DNA of 64,000 nt from an uncultured bacterium (GTDB taxonomy: Bacteria; Cyanobacteriota; Vampirovibrionia; Gastranaerophilales; Gastranaerophilaceae): the NCBI GenBank assembly GCA_949297715.1, contig CASFTJ010000007.1, forward strand, positions 124,001 through 188,000, given 5' to 3'. Made by a program: the position numbers and the translations under genes. This document shows positions 17,989 to 25,849 of the stretch, piece by piece (the first letter of the stretch is position 1; every line of letters begins with the position of its first letter). The notes beneath the pieces were generated by a model. The model did no database searches. It worked only from the letters and a program-made list of their open reading frames with translations, and was not told where the DNA came from.

Positions 17989-18798
17989 TTAATCAATAAA
18001 CGCAACCGGAACGGTTATTTTAAGTTCTCTGACAAGTTTAAGATTAATTTCTTTAAAATCTGCCCCTTGTTGACTGCCTTGAAAGGATTCTACAACTCCA
18101 AGAGGGTTTGTAATCATTGAGTTCCCGATTGAATAGAGTGAACTGTTCATATCTCCTGTAAGGTTTGAGGTTACAAAATAAACAAGGCTTTCGGCAGCTC
18201 TTGCAATATTCAAGCTTTTCCAGCAAAGTGCGGCTTCTTCTTTCTTTTTGTTAGTAAGCGATTTTGATTTAATCCAGGCGCTTGGAGAAACGATAATTTC
18301 CGCTCCCATTTTGATAAGTGTTTTGTAAAGCATCGGATATTTAATATCAAAACATATACTTACACCGACTTTTGCAAAATCAAGCTCAATAACGCAGGGA
18401 GGCAAATTCCCAGGGGTTGTGTAAGAGTTTTCGTTTCCGCCAAAAAATTGGAAAAGATGAATTTTTCTATATTTGCCGACTATCTGCCCTGTCCTGTCAA
18501 CTACAAAACAAGTGTTGTAAAGCTTGTCGCCTTCTTTTTCGATTACAGAACCGCAGACAATATTTGTGTCAAATCTTTTGGCAGTTTCTGATAAATTTTT
18601 CACGACAATTCCCCCGTTTTCATCTTCGGGGGAATTTATCATTGCTTTATCGTCAATTCCTGTGCTGAAAAATTCAGGAAGAACCACCAAATCAGGCTTT
18701 TTATCAGAATATTTTTCGATAAAACTTTTAACTGTTTCAAGATTTTTTTCTTTATCTCCCAAAACAGGATTTATCTGAATATTTAAAATTCCTGACAT
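17989..18798 (-). CDS. Carbon-nitrogen hydrolase (nitrilase superfamily)
   Basis: An amidase-like enzyme using a Glu-Lys-Cys triad. The residues are visible: Glu in LVVLPEFFSTG, Lys in KYRKIHLFQF, Cys in VSICFDIKYP. The 269-residue length suits a single-domain soluble member such as omega-amidase or N-carbamoyl-type hydrolases; the substrate cannot be read from sequence. The ATG follows AAAAAGGAGAAAA. It is convergent with the zinc-ribbon gene. Confidence 0.9.
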   Translation of the reverse strand: MSGILNIQINPVLGDKEKNLETVKSFIEKYSDKKPDLVVLPEFFSTGIDDKAMINSPEDENGGIVVKNLSETAKRFDTNIVCGSVIEKEGDKLYNTCFVVDRTGQIVGKYRKIHLFQFFGGNENSYTTPGNLPPCVIELDFAKVGVSICFDIKYPMLYKTLIKMGAEIIVSPSAWIKSKSLTNKKKEEAALCWKSLNIARAAESLVYFVTSNLTGDMNSSLYSIGNSMITNPLGVVESFQGSQQGADFKEINLKLVRELKITVPVAFID

Positions 18799-18827
18799 GG
18801 TTTTTTCTCCTTTTTAACAATCTTAAT

Positions 18828-19502
18828 TTAGAATTCTAAATTAGTCAATTCAATTCTTCTTGGTTCGGAGTATTGTGTAACTTTTAAGCCGTTGTTTTCC
18901 AATATTTGTTCACATTTTGCTGCGTTTTCGCTAACATTTTCTTGAGGCATTAAAAGTCTTTGGCGTGCATATCTTATTTGCTGCGGAACTTCAAAACCTT
19001 GTGCTTGAAGCCATCTATTTCCTTTACTTTTTTCTTCCGAGTAATTTGCGATACTTTCTTTGCTTTTAATACCTACTCTTTGTAAAAATTCCGTAAATAA
19101 ATTTAAACGAGTATTATTTTGTTCTTTTCCTCTCAAAGCAACAAGATTTTTTAGTAAAGGCATTCCGCCGTTTGTGTAATCTAAAAATCCGATGACTCTG
19201 TCACTGTTTTGAACTGCCATATACACTCCGTCACTGGAATTTTCATTTAACATTTTGGCTTTTGTTAAAATATTGCGAATTGCATCATTCACATTTTGTT
19301 TTTCTCTGATTGCAAGACCGTCAGCCCTGTTTTTAAGATCAACTTTTAATAAAAGTTTGTCAATTAATTCACTGTCAGATTTGTTGATTAAATAAATGTC
19401 GATAGATGTTTGATGTTTTCCTGTATTTTTAGCAAACTTGTATACTGTGCGTAATTGATTTGCCTGAAAAGCAGGGGTATTGTTTACCGATTGTATTTGC
19501 AT
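18828..19502 (-). CDS. Unknown protein, possible acetyltransferase-like fold (224 aa)
   Basis: The start at 19502 (AAGGAG before it) gives MQIQSVNNTPAFQANQL; an upstream ATG at 19571 lacks a ribosome site. The segment GVYMAVQNSDRVIGFLDYT, then LKNLVALRG and later GNRWLQAQGFEV resembles the strand order and the terminal loop-GF of GNAT acetyltransferases, but the acetyl-CoA loop is not convincing. The N-terminal MxIx...PAFQ is shared in outline with other short proteins in this window. Confidence 0.65.
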   Translation of the reverse strand: MQIQSVNNTPAFQANQLRTVYKFAKNTGKHQTSIDIYLINKSDSELIDKLLLKVDLKNRADGLAIREKQNVNDAIRNILTKAKMLNENSSDGVYMAVQNSDRVIGFLDYTNGGMPLLKNLVALRGKEQNNTRLNLFTEFLQRVGIKSKESIANYSEEKSKGNRWLQAQGFEVPQQIRYARQRLLMPQENVSENAAKCEQILENNGLKVTQYSEPRRIELTNLEF

Positions 19503-19528
19503 AATATTTCTCCTTAGTTTATATAAAA

Positions 19529-19543
19529 ATGCGATTAACGCAT
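19529..19543. promoter_or_regulatory. Palindrome ATGCGATTAACGCAT upstream of the 224-aa gene
   Basis: Five-base arms ATGCG/CGCAT around ATTAA, 27 bases before the start at 19502 and next to a TATATAAAC stretch that could be the -10. A possible operator. Confidence 0.35.
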
Positions 19544-19591
19544 TATGGGGTACCTGAATATTAAACATCAAAAATATTTTTTTTGCTATTT

Positions 19592-20626
19592 TTATTTAAT
19601 ATTGTTACGATATCCGATTCCTGCACGATAACCTGAAATAAAATACATAACTGGAAGTGCCGGTTCTATCCATTTGAAACCGGATAAAACCCCTGCCGTT
19701 GCAATATCATCAGCGTGAAGCGCTATATCTAATGCTTCCGGTTTCCTTTCACTGTAAATTCTTTTATCCTTATCACATTTTTGTCCTAAAATAGGGTCTA
19801 TACATTTTTTAGAAATATAATTTGCTATCAAACTTCCACCTAAAATTCCTGTGAGAAATATTCCGCTAAAAATTACACCTAGTTTTTTAATCGGACTTAG
19901 AGGTTTTAAAAAATTCCCTTTTACAAGTTTTTCCGCAGTATAAAGTGATGCTCCCGCTCCAACATTACACAAAAAAATGTTTGCAAGATATTGATAAGTT
20001 CCTTCTTTGATCTTATTTGAAAAACTTTTTTTAGTATTTGTGCCTGTGATAATATCTGCAGCCAAACCACCTGCAACACCGCCTGTGACAGGAATAAGAC
20101 CAATTAAAGAAAGTCGTTTTATTTCTTTAAAAATTTCTTTTGAATTTAGATTTTCAGGCTCAGGAAAAATTTTAGACAAAAATTCTTTTGAAATTTTATC
20201 CTGCGGTATTCTTTTTAATATTGTTTCGGTTTCTTTTAAGCTGAAAGTCCTATTTTTAGCTTTATTTAAGGTTTTTATAAGAACATTGTCCTTTAAAATT
20301 CCGCTCGATAAGTATTCTGTAATTATTTTTGATTGTTTGTTCAATACTTCCTGTGTTTTCGGGCTTGTTAAAAGTCCTTCAAAAATGGTTTTGTTTTTAA
20401 TTTTAAGCCCTTTTGCGCCAACGTAAGCCGCTGTGGCTGCTGAAGATATTGTAATTGCGTTTTTTAATGCTTGTTGTGATTTGTTTTTATTTTTATTGTT
20501 TTTGCCAAAAGTTTCGTATCCCCAAACTCCTGCGGCAACTGAGGTTAGACAAAGGGGCATTTTCGAATGTAATTTTGAAATTACGGAGGGCTGGTCTATG
20601 TATTTTGCTATTGTTTTTATCTGCAT
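19592..20626 (-). CDS. Uncharacterised membrane protein (344 aa)
   Basis: Several hydrophobic Gly/Ala-rich segments suggest membrane or membrane-associated helices: MPLCLTSVAAGVWGY, ITISSAATAAYVGAKG, LSLIGLIPVTGGVAGGLAAD, LGVIFSGIFLTGILGGSLIA and VMYFISGYRAG. They are interspersed with Lys-rich polar linkers. There is no signal peptide. A consensus promoter overlapped by a palindrome lies directly upstream, so it is a controlled single gene. No family recognised. Confidence 0.7.
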   Translation of the reverse strand: MQIKTIAKYIDQPSVISKLHSKMPLCLTSVAAGVWGYETFGKNNKNKNKSQQALKNAITISSAATAAYVGAKGLKIKNKTIFEGLLTSPKTQEVLNKQSKIITEYLSSGILKDNVLIKTLNKAKNRTFSLKETETILKRIPQDKISKEFLSKIFPEPENLNSKEIFKEIKRLSLIGLIPVTGGVAGGLAADIITGTNTKKSFSNKIKEGTYQYLANIFLCNVGAGASLYTAEKLVKGNFLKPLSPIKKLGVIFSGIFLTGILGGSLIANYISKKCIDPILGQKCDKDKRIYSERKPEALDIALHADDIATAGVLSGFKWIEPALPVMYFISGYRAGIGYRNNIK

Positions 20627-20642
20627 AATTTTCTCGATATTT

Positions 20643-20685
20643 GTTAGGCATGACTAACAATATGATAAAAAAGATTTTTTGTCAA
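20643..20685 (-). promoter_or_regulatory. Consensus sigma-70 promoter with overlapping palindrome
   Basis: On the minus strand: TTGACA (20685-20680), 17 bases, TATTGT (20662-20657). The palindrome GTTAG-N6-CTAAC (20643-20658) overlaps the end of the -10 box and the start site, the usual place for a repressor operator. It serves the 344-aa membrane protein gene. Confidence 0.65.
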
Positions 20686-20751
20686 CAGTTGCGTTAAGGT
20701 TTATACTTGCGGTTTAGATTAACAAAAATTCATAAAATTTTTAAAAATCAT

Positions 20752-20788
20752 GCAATAATTTGGCAAAAAAATACTTTATATATTTAAG
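20752..20788 (+). promoter_or_regulatory. 37-bp promoter-like element, copy 2
   Basis: GCAATAA, 10 bases, AAATACTTTATATATTTAAG, ending 20 bases before the start of the 118-aa gene. Same layout and spacing as the copies at 1744-1780 and 52090-52126. Confidence 0.6.
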
Positions 20789-20808
20789 GTAGTAATTTAG
20801 GTAATGTT

Positions 20809-21165
20809 ATGAATTATGACTGGGTTTCAAGTGTAGATATGCTGGCAGATGCCGGAATTGTAGGGTTTGATGCAGCAGCTTACGTGACGGGGGCACCTGC
20901 AAGATTTGTCGGGCATCCGCAGTATCCTGTTTATAATATTCCGCCGCTTGCAATTCAACCGCCTAAAAGTGATGAATATAACAGTCCGAATAAAGTCCAA
21001 AATATTGTTAAAACTCCTGTCTGGAAAAAAGTTTTGTTTGGTGCATTAGCTCTTACAGGTATAGTTTGGGGGGTAGCTAAGTTACGGAAAATGCCGGCTT
21101 GTTTAAAATCTTTCGGGAACAAAATCGGTGATTTTTTTAAAAATTTGTTTAAGAAAAAACCTTAA
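20809..21165 (+). CDS. Small single-pass membrane protein of unknown function (118 aa)
   Basis: The N-terminal half is Pro/Tyr-rich (APARFVGHPQYPVYNIPPL), followed by one hydrophobic helix (VLFGALALTGIVWGVAKL) and a strongly basic tail (NLFKKKP). That is a membrane anchor with a likely cytoplasmic basic end. No signal peptide or family is recognised. It belongs to the group of orphan genes served by the 37-bp element. Confidence 0.7.
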   Translation: MNYDWVSSVDMLADAGIVGFDAAAYVTGAPARFVGHPQYPVYNIPPLAIQPPKSDEYNSPNKVQNIVKTPVWKKVLFGALALTGIVWGVAKLRKMPACLKSFGNKIGDFFKNLFKKKP

Positions 21166-21241
21166 AATATAGACATAATTTTAATTGTATAGTACATTAA
21201 GGGTAATAGTATATTTTGGTAACTAAAGGAAAATTCTTGCT

Positions 21242-21622
21242 ATGCTTTTAAAAGAACTGCCTAAATGTCCTGTCGAAACTACTTTAAAAATGATAGGAAA
21301 AAGATGGAAAATTATAATTTTAAGAGAGCTTTTGGCAGGCACCATGCGCTTTGGAGAGCTTAAAAAGGCGGTGAATGGAATTTCTCAAAAAGTTTTGACG
21401 GCTAATTTAAGACAGATGGAAGAAGACGGGCTTGTCGTAAGGCAAGAATATAAAGAAGTTCCGCCTCGTGTTGATTATACCCTGACGGATGTCGGGTACA
21501 GTCTTGCATCAGTCCTTGATGCTATGGCTGATTGGGGTGAGGGATACAGACAGTTTTTGAAACTTGTTGAAAAACAAAATAAAAAATCCAAAAGTTTGGA
21601 AAATGAAAACAATCAGGTTTAA
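21242..21622 (+). CDS. HxlR-family transcriptional regulator
   Basis: A winged-helix regulator of the HxlR (MarR-like) type with 126 residues. It contains CPVETTLKMIGKRWKIIILR, the hallmark (C)P-x(7-8)-I-G-x-[KR]-W, then MRFGELKKAVNGISQKVL and LRQMEEDGLVVRQEY. The conserved N-terminal Cys8 could make it redox- or electrophile-responsive, as in some relatives. AAAGGA precedes the ATG. It is 22 bases upstream of the DtxR-type gene, so the two regulators probably form one transcript. Confidence 0.93.
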   Translation: MLLKELPKCPVETTLKMIGKRWKIIILRELLAGTMRFGELKKAVNGISQKVLTANLRQMEEDGLVVRQEYKEVPPRVDYTLTDVGYSLASVLDAMADWGEGYRQFLKLVEKQNKKSKSLENENNQV

Positions 21623-21644
21623 AGCCTTTTAAAAAGGAGAAGGT

Positions 21645-22076
21645 ATGGAAGAAAAACTTTCACGCAGTCAGGAAGATTACTTAGAAGAAATTTGTAATCA
21701 AGTTATAAAAAGAGGTTACGCTAAAGTAACCGATATTGCTGAGGCTTTAAATGTAAAAAAAGCTTCTGTGACCGGGGCTTTGAATGTTCTTGCTGCAAGA
21801 AAGCTTATCAATTATGAACCTTATGCAAAGATTACGCTAACTGATGAGGGGGAGGTTTTTGCAAAAAATATTATTGAAAAACACGAAAACTTACGTGATT
21901 TTTTTGAAAATATTTTGGGACTTTCGAGTCTTGAGGCTTCTGAAAATGCTTGCAGAATGGAGCATGTGGTGAGTGAAGAATTTTTTATTAATTTCGTAAA
22001 ATTTTCAAATTTTATTCGGGAATACTCTGTAAAAAATCCCGAATTTCTTAAAAGTTATCGAAATATGCTTAAATAA
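21645..22076 (+). CDS. DtxR/MntR-family metal-dependent repressor
   Basis: The 143-residue protein has an N-terminal winged helix (SRSQEDYLEEICNQ; KVTDIAEALNVKKASVTGAL) and a dimerisation/metal domain with NACRMEHVVSEE, the family's Glu/Cys/His ligand segment. The SH3-like third domain is absent, as in MntR. It likely senses Mn2+ or Fe2+; the regulon is not visible here. AAAAGGAG precedes the ATG. Confidence 0.92.
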   Translation: MEEKLSRSQEDYLEEICNQVIKRGYAKVTDIAEALNVKKASVTGALNVLAARKLINYEPYAKITLTDEGEVFAKNIIEKHENLRDFFENILGLSSLEASENACRMEHVVSEEFFINFVKFSNFIREYSVKNPEFLKSYRNMLK

Positions 22077-22156
22077 CCCCTCAAACCTGTTTACTTATTT
22101 ATTTTATGATACAATTTTCTTAAAGAAATTAAGATTAAATGAGGGAATTTTTATAT

Positions 22157-23746
22157 ATGGAAAAGTTTTATTTAACGACGGCTATTGATTACGTAAACGG
22201 GGCTCCGCATATCGGGCATGCTTACGAGAAAATTTTGACTGATATTCTTGCAAGACACTATTCTCAACGATGTGATGACGTGTTTTTCTTGACAGGAACT
22301 GACGAACACGGAATTAAAATTCAAAAAACAGCTGCTGCTAAAGAAATTTCTCCTAAAGAACTTTGTGATATGAATGCTCAATCATTTAAAGATGCTTGGA
22401 AAGCTCTTGATATTGATTATACAAGGTTTATAAGAACGACCGACGATGACCATGAAGCGATTGTTCAGAAAATATTCAAAAAACTTGTGGCTCAAGGTGA
22501 TATCTACAAACACAAATACGAAGGGCTTTACTGCTCAGGCTGCGAAAGCTTTTTGAACGAAAAAGATTTGACAGAAGACGGACTTTGCCCTGACCACCTT
22601 AAAAAGCCCGAAGTTGTCAGCGAAGAAAATTATTTCTTTAAGCTTACAAAATACAAAGATGCGATTATCAAGCATATTAAGGAAAATCCTGATTTTATAG
22701 TCCCTCAATTCAGAGCAAACGAAGTTTTAAATCAATTGGAAGATATTCAGGACATTTCGGTTTCCCGCTCAAAAGACAATGTTCAGTGGGCGATTAATGT
22801 TTTGGATGATCCGGAACAGACTATTTATGTTTGGATTGATGCGCTTTCAAATTATATAACGGCTCTCGGGTATGACACTGAAAATCCGTCCGAAAACTTC
22901 AAAAAATACTGGCCTGCCGATATTCACGTAATCGGTAAGGATATTTTGAAATTTCACAGTATTTACTGGCCGGCGTTTTTATTGGCACTTGATTTACCTT
23001 TGCCGAAACACATTTTTGCTCACGGTTGGATTACGATTGATGAGAGCAAAATGTCGAAATCTTTAGGAAATGTAATTTCTCCAACAGATGTTTTGAAGAA
23101 TTTTGAATTGGATATTCCTGATCCTTTCCGTTATTATATGGCGGTTTCTGCCCCCTGCGGAAAAGACGGAAACTATTCTGATGACGATTTTAAAGAAAAA
23201 GTTAACGCTCATCTTGCAAACTCTATGGGTAACCTTTTAAATCGTACGCTTTCGATGCTTGTTAAATATTTTGACGGCGAAATTAAACCTGAATTTGATG
23301 TTAATGAAAATGAGGCTGTTGCGGGTTCTTTAAGTCTTTTGCAGATTGCAAGAAACAAAATTGATCTTGTAAAAAGCCACTTTGACAACTTTGAAATAGC
23401 TGAAGCAGGGAATGAGATTATTCAGCTTGTTGATTTGACAAACAAATACGTAACTGATAATGCGCCTTGGACTTTGGCTAAGGAAGAAAAAATGCTTGAA
23501 TGCGGTCAGGTTTTGACAACTGTATTAGAGATTATGTGCGTAGTCTCAGCGCTTATTTATCCGTATTGCCCGAATATCGCACAAAGAATGGCTTCTCAAT
23601 TATCGTTTGATTTGAAATCGGCTAAACTTGACAATTTGTCGACTCAAAATCTTAAAACGGGTAAATTAATTTCAAAAGAAGATATTAAGCCTGTATTTTT
23701 GAGAATGGACAGCGAACTTGCCGACAAAACCGCAAAATGTAAGTAA
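22157..23746 (+). CDS. metG: Methionyl-tRNA synthetase
   Basis: It charges tRNA-Met. The start at 22157 (MEKFYLTTAIDYVNG) has GAGGGA 10 bases upstream; an ATG at 22139 overlaps that site. Catalytic motifs are GAPHIGHAY (HIGH), CSGCESFL (zinc knuckle, single), WPADIHVIGKDILKFH and SKMSKSLGN (KMSKS). At 529 residues it lacks the C-terminal tRNA-binding (EMAP-like) domain found in longer forms, ending after the anticodon-binding helical domain. Confidence 0.97.
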   Translation: MEKFYLTTAIDYVNGAPHIGHAYEKILTDILARHYSQRCDDVFFLTGTDEHGIKIQKTAAAKEISPKELCDMNAQSFKDAWKALDIDYTRFIRTTDDDHEAIVQKIFKKLVAQGDIYKHKYEGLYCSGCESFLNEKDLTEDGLCPDHLKKPEVVSEENYFFKLTKYKDAIIKHIKENPDFIVPQFRANEVLNQLEDIQDISVSRSKDNVQWAINVLDDPEQTIYVWIDALSNYITALGYDTENPSENFKKYWPADIHVIGKDILKFHSIYWPAFLLALDLPLPKHIFAHGWITIDESKMSKSLGNVISPTDVLKNFELDIPDPFRYYMAVSAPCGKDGNYSDDDFKEKVNAHLANSMGNLLNRTLSMLVKYFDGEIKPEFDVNENEAVAGSLSLLQIARNKIDLVKSHFDNFEIAEAGNEIIQLVDLTNKYVTDNAPWTLAKEEKMLECGQVLTTVLEIMCVVSALIYPYCPNIAQRMASQLSFDLKSAKLDNLSTQNLKTGKLISKEDIKPVFLRMDSELADKTAKCK

Positions 23747-23776
23747 GTATTTAAATAGTTTTTAGTAATTATATAG

Positions 23777-23797
23777 GGTGCGTCGTTTTGACGCACC
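23777..23797. repeat. GGTGCGTC hairpin repeat, copy 1
   Basis: GGTGCGTC-GTTTT-GACGCACC, a perfect 8-bp stem lying between metG and the convergent pilin gene, whose stop codon is 4 bases away. It probably also terminates transcription. Relatives lie at 36385, 36457, 37421 and 49646. Confidence 0.8.
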
Positions 23798-23800
23798 AAA

Positions 23801-24517
23801 TTACTTTTTATCGTTGTATAAATCTCTAAGCATTTCTCTTGTTGTCTTACCGCCTTTTTCTACGAAATAAGATGATCCAATCAATACTAAATCAGATTTT
23901 TCATCTGCAGCTGTAAAAAATGAAAATAAATCATAACCCCATTTATTTGGCCCCTTTTTACCGTTAATATCAATTGCAAAAAGTATTGGAGATAATTGCG
24001 CATGATAAGAAATTATTATACTGCCGTCAGCCAAAACATAAGCAGAATTTTCATATAATATTTTTTGTTCATGAAAGTTTGGCTGGCCATTTACCTTGTC
24101 AATAGCTTCATCTTCACTCAAATCAGGGTTATTTTCAACAGCCATTGTATCAAAACCTTTATATTTAGGGATACATCCTTTGGGATATGCATTTTGTTCG
24201 CAAGTCTGGATTATATTTAAATTTTTCAAAAAGAAAGGACTAAAAGAATCACATTCGACACTTGTTTGTCCTGCTCCTAGCATTGGTGGATTTAAAGACC
24301 GGTTCAATCCATAATGGCAGGCAGGTACACCACCAAAATCAACTTGAGCTTTTAAAAGTGCTTGAGCTAGTGTCGAATAACTTTTTTTAAATTGGTTTTT
24401 TAATATCATTTGCTGAGATTTATTTATCAATGCCGGTAAAGTCATGGCTGCAACCAAACCGATAACACCAATCGTTATTAAAACCTCTGCAAGAGTAAAA
24501 CCTAATTTGTATTTCAT
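23801..24517 (-). CDS. Type IV pilin-like protein (prepilin N-terminus)
   Basis: The 238-residue protein starts MKYKLGFTLAEVLITIG, a class-III prepilin leader with cleavage expected between Gly6 and Phe7 and Glu at mature position 5. The hydrophobic helix (about 7-28) is followed by a globular part with four or more cysteines (PACHYG, VECDSF, QTCEQNAYPKGC) and the motif NGKKGPNKWGYDLF near residue 190, shared with the broken pilin at 36588. It is probably a pseudopilin or adhesin-like minor pilin. No assembly genes are nearby. Confidence 0.88.
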   Translation of the reverse strand: MKYKLGFTLAEVLITIGVIGLVAAMTLPALINKSQQMILKNQFKKSYSTLAQALLKAQVDFGGVPACHYGLNRSLNPPMLGAGQTSVECDSFSPFFLKNLNIIQTCEQNAYPKGCIPKYKGFDTMAVENNPDLSEDEAIDKVNGQPNFHEQKILYENSAYVLADGSIIISYHAQLSPILFAIDINGKKGPNKWGYDLFSFFTAADEKSDLVLIGSSYFVEKGGKTTREMLRDLYNDKK

Positions 24518-24614
24518 AACCTCAAATCCTATAATAACGTTATCTAATTATATACTTAGATATTAGCATTTTGTAGTTAGATTGTCAAACTATTATCGGG
24601 ATATACTTTACTAA

Positions 24615-24848
24615 ATGGCAAATGAATATATTTTGAAAAAAGATAATATAAGAAATTTGATTAAGCTTTTGACAGCTTTTGAAGGCAAAACTTTAACCAG
24701 ATTGAAAGTTGATATTAACCACAAATATAACAAGTCCGATTCTCTTGAAAATCTTACGAACAAACTGAGAAACGGAACGGTTAGGGTTAATGAAATTCTG
24801 GAAATTTTTGATATTTTGGGTTACGAACTTTTGGTCAGGAAAAAATAA
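24615..24848 (+). CDS. Small Xre/Cro-like DNA-binding protein (77 aa)
   Basis: The C-terminal half, SLENLTNKLRNGTVRVNEIL followed by EIFDILGYELLVRKK, matches the recognition-helix-to-C-terminus layout of short Cro/C1-type proteins (xxLxNKLRxGxxxxxEhLEIxxhLGYEL). The N-terminal part is basic and helical. TATACT lies 7 bases before the ATG and no ribosome site is seen, so the mRNA may be leaderless. Moderate confidence in the HTH call. Confidence 0.7.
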   Translation: MANEYILKKDNIRNLIKLLTAFEGKTLTRLKVDINHKYNKSDSLENLTNKLRNGTVRVNEILEIFDILGYELLVRKK

Positions 24849-24883
24849 TTGCCTTTTCTAATAACATTTGATAATTTGGTGTT

Positions 24884-25450
24884 TTATTCACCTAAAAGCA
24901 GCTCGAAAACTTTTTCATTATATCTGTTGTCGACGGCGCTGAAGGGTAAAACAATTCCGCCGAGTTCTTTTTCGATTTTTTTAACAACACTTAGGGTTTT
25001 TGATTTAGGAACGTAATCCATTTTTGTCAAAATAGTCACTATTGGCAGATTATAAGCCTTAACCCACTCTCTCATCTGCAAATCGTTTTTCTGAACATCG
25101 TGGCGTGCGTCAATCAGTTGGATTAAAGATTTTATTTGCTTGCGGTTAAGAAGATATTCTTCCAAGTATTTTTGCCAGCGGTTTTGTGCTTCTTTCGATA
25201 CCTTTGCGTAACCGTAGCCCGGTAAATCCGCTATCATAAATTTATCCGAAAAATTGAAAAAATTAATAAGTCTGGTTTTTCCTGGAGTATTTGAAGTTTT
25301 TGCAAGGTTTTTGCGGTTTGCAAGCCCGTTTATAAATGAGCTTTTTCCAACATTCGACCGCCCAAGAAGCGGGTATTCGGGCAACGTAAAATCAGGACAC
25401 TGACTTAGTTTTTCAGCACTTATTATAAATTCAGCCTGTAAAAATTTCAT
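24884..25450 (-). CDS. engB: Ribosome biogenesis GTPase EngB/YsxC
   Basis: It takes part in assembly of the large ribosomal subunit. The 188-residue protein is a single G domain: G1 GRSNVGKSSF, G2 around KTSNTPGKT, G3 ADLPGYGYAK, G4 LTKMD and G5 FSAVD. GGAGGAAGG directly precedes the ATG. The next gene upstream on the same strand (87 aa) ends 26 bases away. Confidence 0.96.
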   Translation of the reverse strand: MKFLQAEFIISAEKLSQCPDFTLPEYPLLGRSNVGKSSFINGLANRKNLAKTSNTPGKTRLINFFNFSDKFMIADLPGYGYAKVSKEAQNRWQKYLEEYLLNRKQIKSLIQLIDARHDVQKNDLQMREWVKAYNLPIVTILTKMDYVPKSKTLSVVKKIEKELGGIVLPFSAVDNRYNEKVFELLLGE

Positions 25451-25476
25451 CCTTCCTCCAACTTGCCTTTATTTAA

Positions 25477-25740
25477 TTACCTTGTAGAAAGTGCTTTTTC
25501 CTGCTGCTCTTTCAGCCGTCTTTTGAGTAAAACCGTCTGAAATAGATTGTACATTTTTTCATTGTTCACGACTGTAATTTGGGTTTTGTCATCCAAAAAA
25601 TCAACATTTACGGCTTTTTGATTAAAAATGTTTGTCTCCAGATGCACAATCTGAAACAAACCTACTTTTAATATGCTTAAAGGTTCACGTAAAAATACTT
25701 CAAATGTCTTTCTGATGTCAAATTTTTTCTTTGTCTGCAT
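25477..25740 (-). CDS. Uncharacterised 87-aa protein
   Basis: A basic, soluble protein with a beta-like middle (QKAVNVDFLDDKTQITVVN) and a helical Lys/Arg/Gln-rich end. No family is recognised. It is upstream of engB on the same strand and may be co-transcribed. The ribosome site is weak. Confidence 0.55.
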   Translation of the reverse strand: MQTKKKFDIRKTFEVFLREPLSILKVGLFQIVHLETNIFNQKAVNVDFLDDKTQITVVNNEKMYNLFQTVLLKRRLKEQQEKALSTR

Positions 25741-25810
25741 AGCTATTCCAGCTTAGTTCTTAAATCCGGTTAAATATCCCTAATAATTTCTTTTCTGATT
25801 TGATTTTAAG

Positions 25811-25839
25811 CGGGTTTCGTAAAAACTTCACGAAACCCG
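25811..25839 (-). terminator. Rho-independent terminator after the TPR gene
   Basis: CGGGTTTCGT, 9-base loop, ACGAAACCCG, 10 bases after the TPR stop on the minus strand, with a T-rich stretch following in that direction (AAAATC on the plus strand). Confidence 0.75.
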
Positions 25840-25849
25840 TTATAAGTTA

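Noticed and set aside
20007-20426. Plus-strand frame of 139 codons opposite the 344-aa membrane protein
   Set aside because: The minus-strand gene has a consensus promoter and membrane-protein pattern; the opposite frame has neither a start signal nor protein-like composition.
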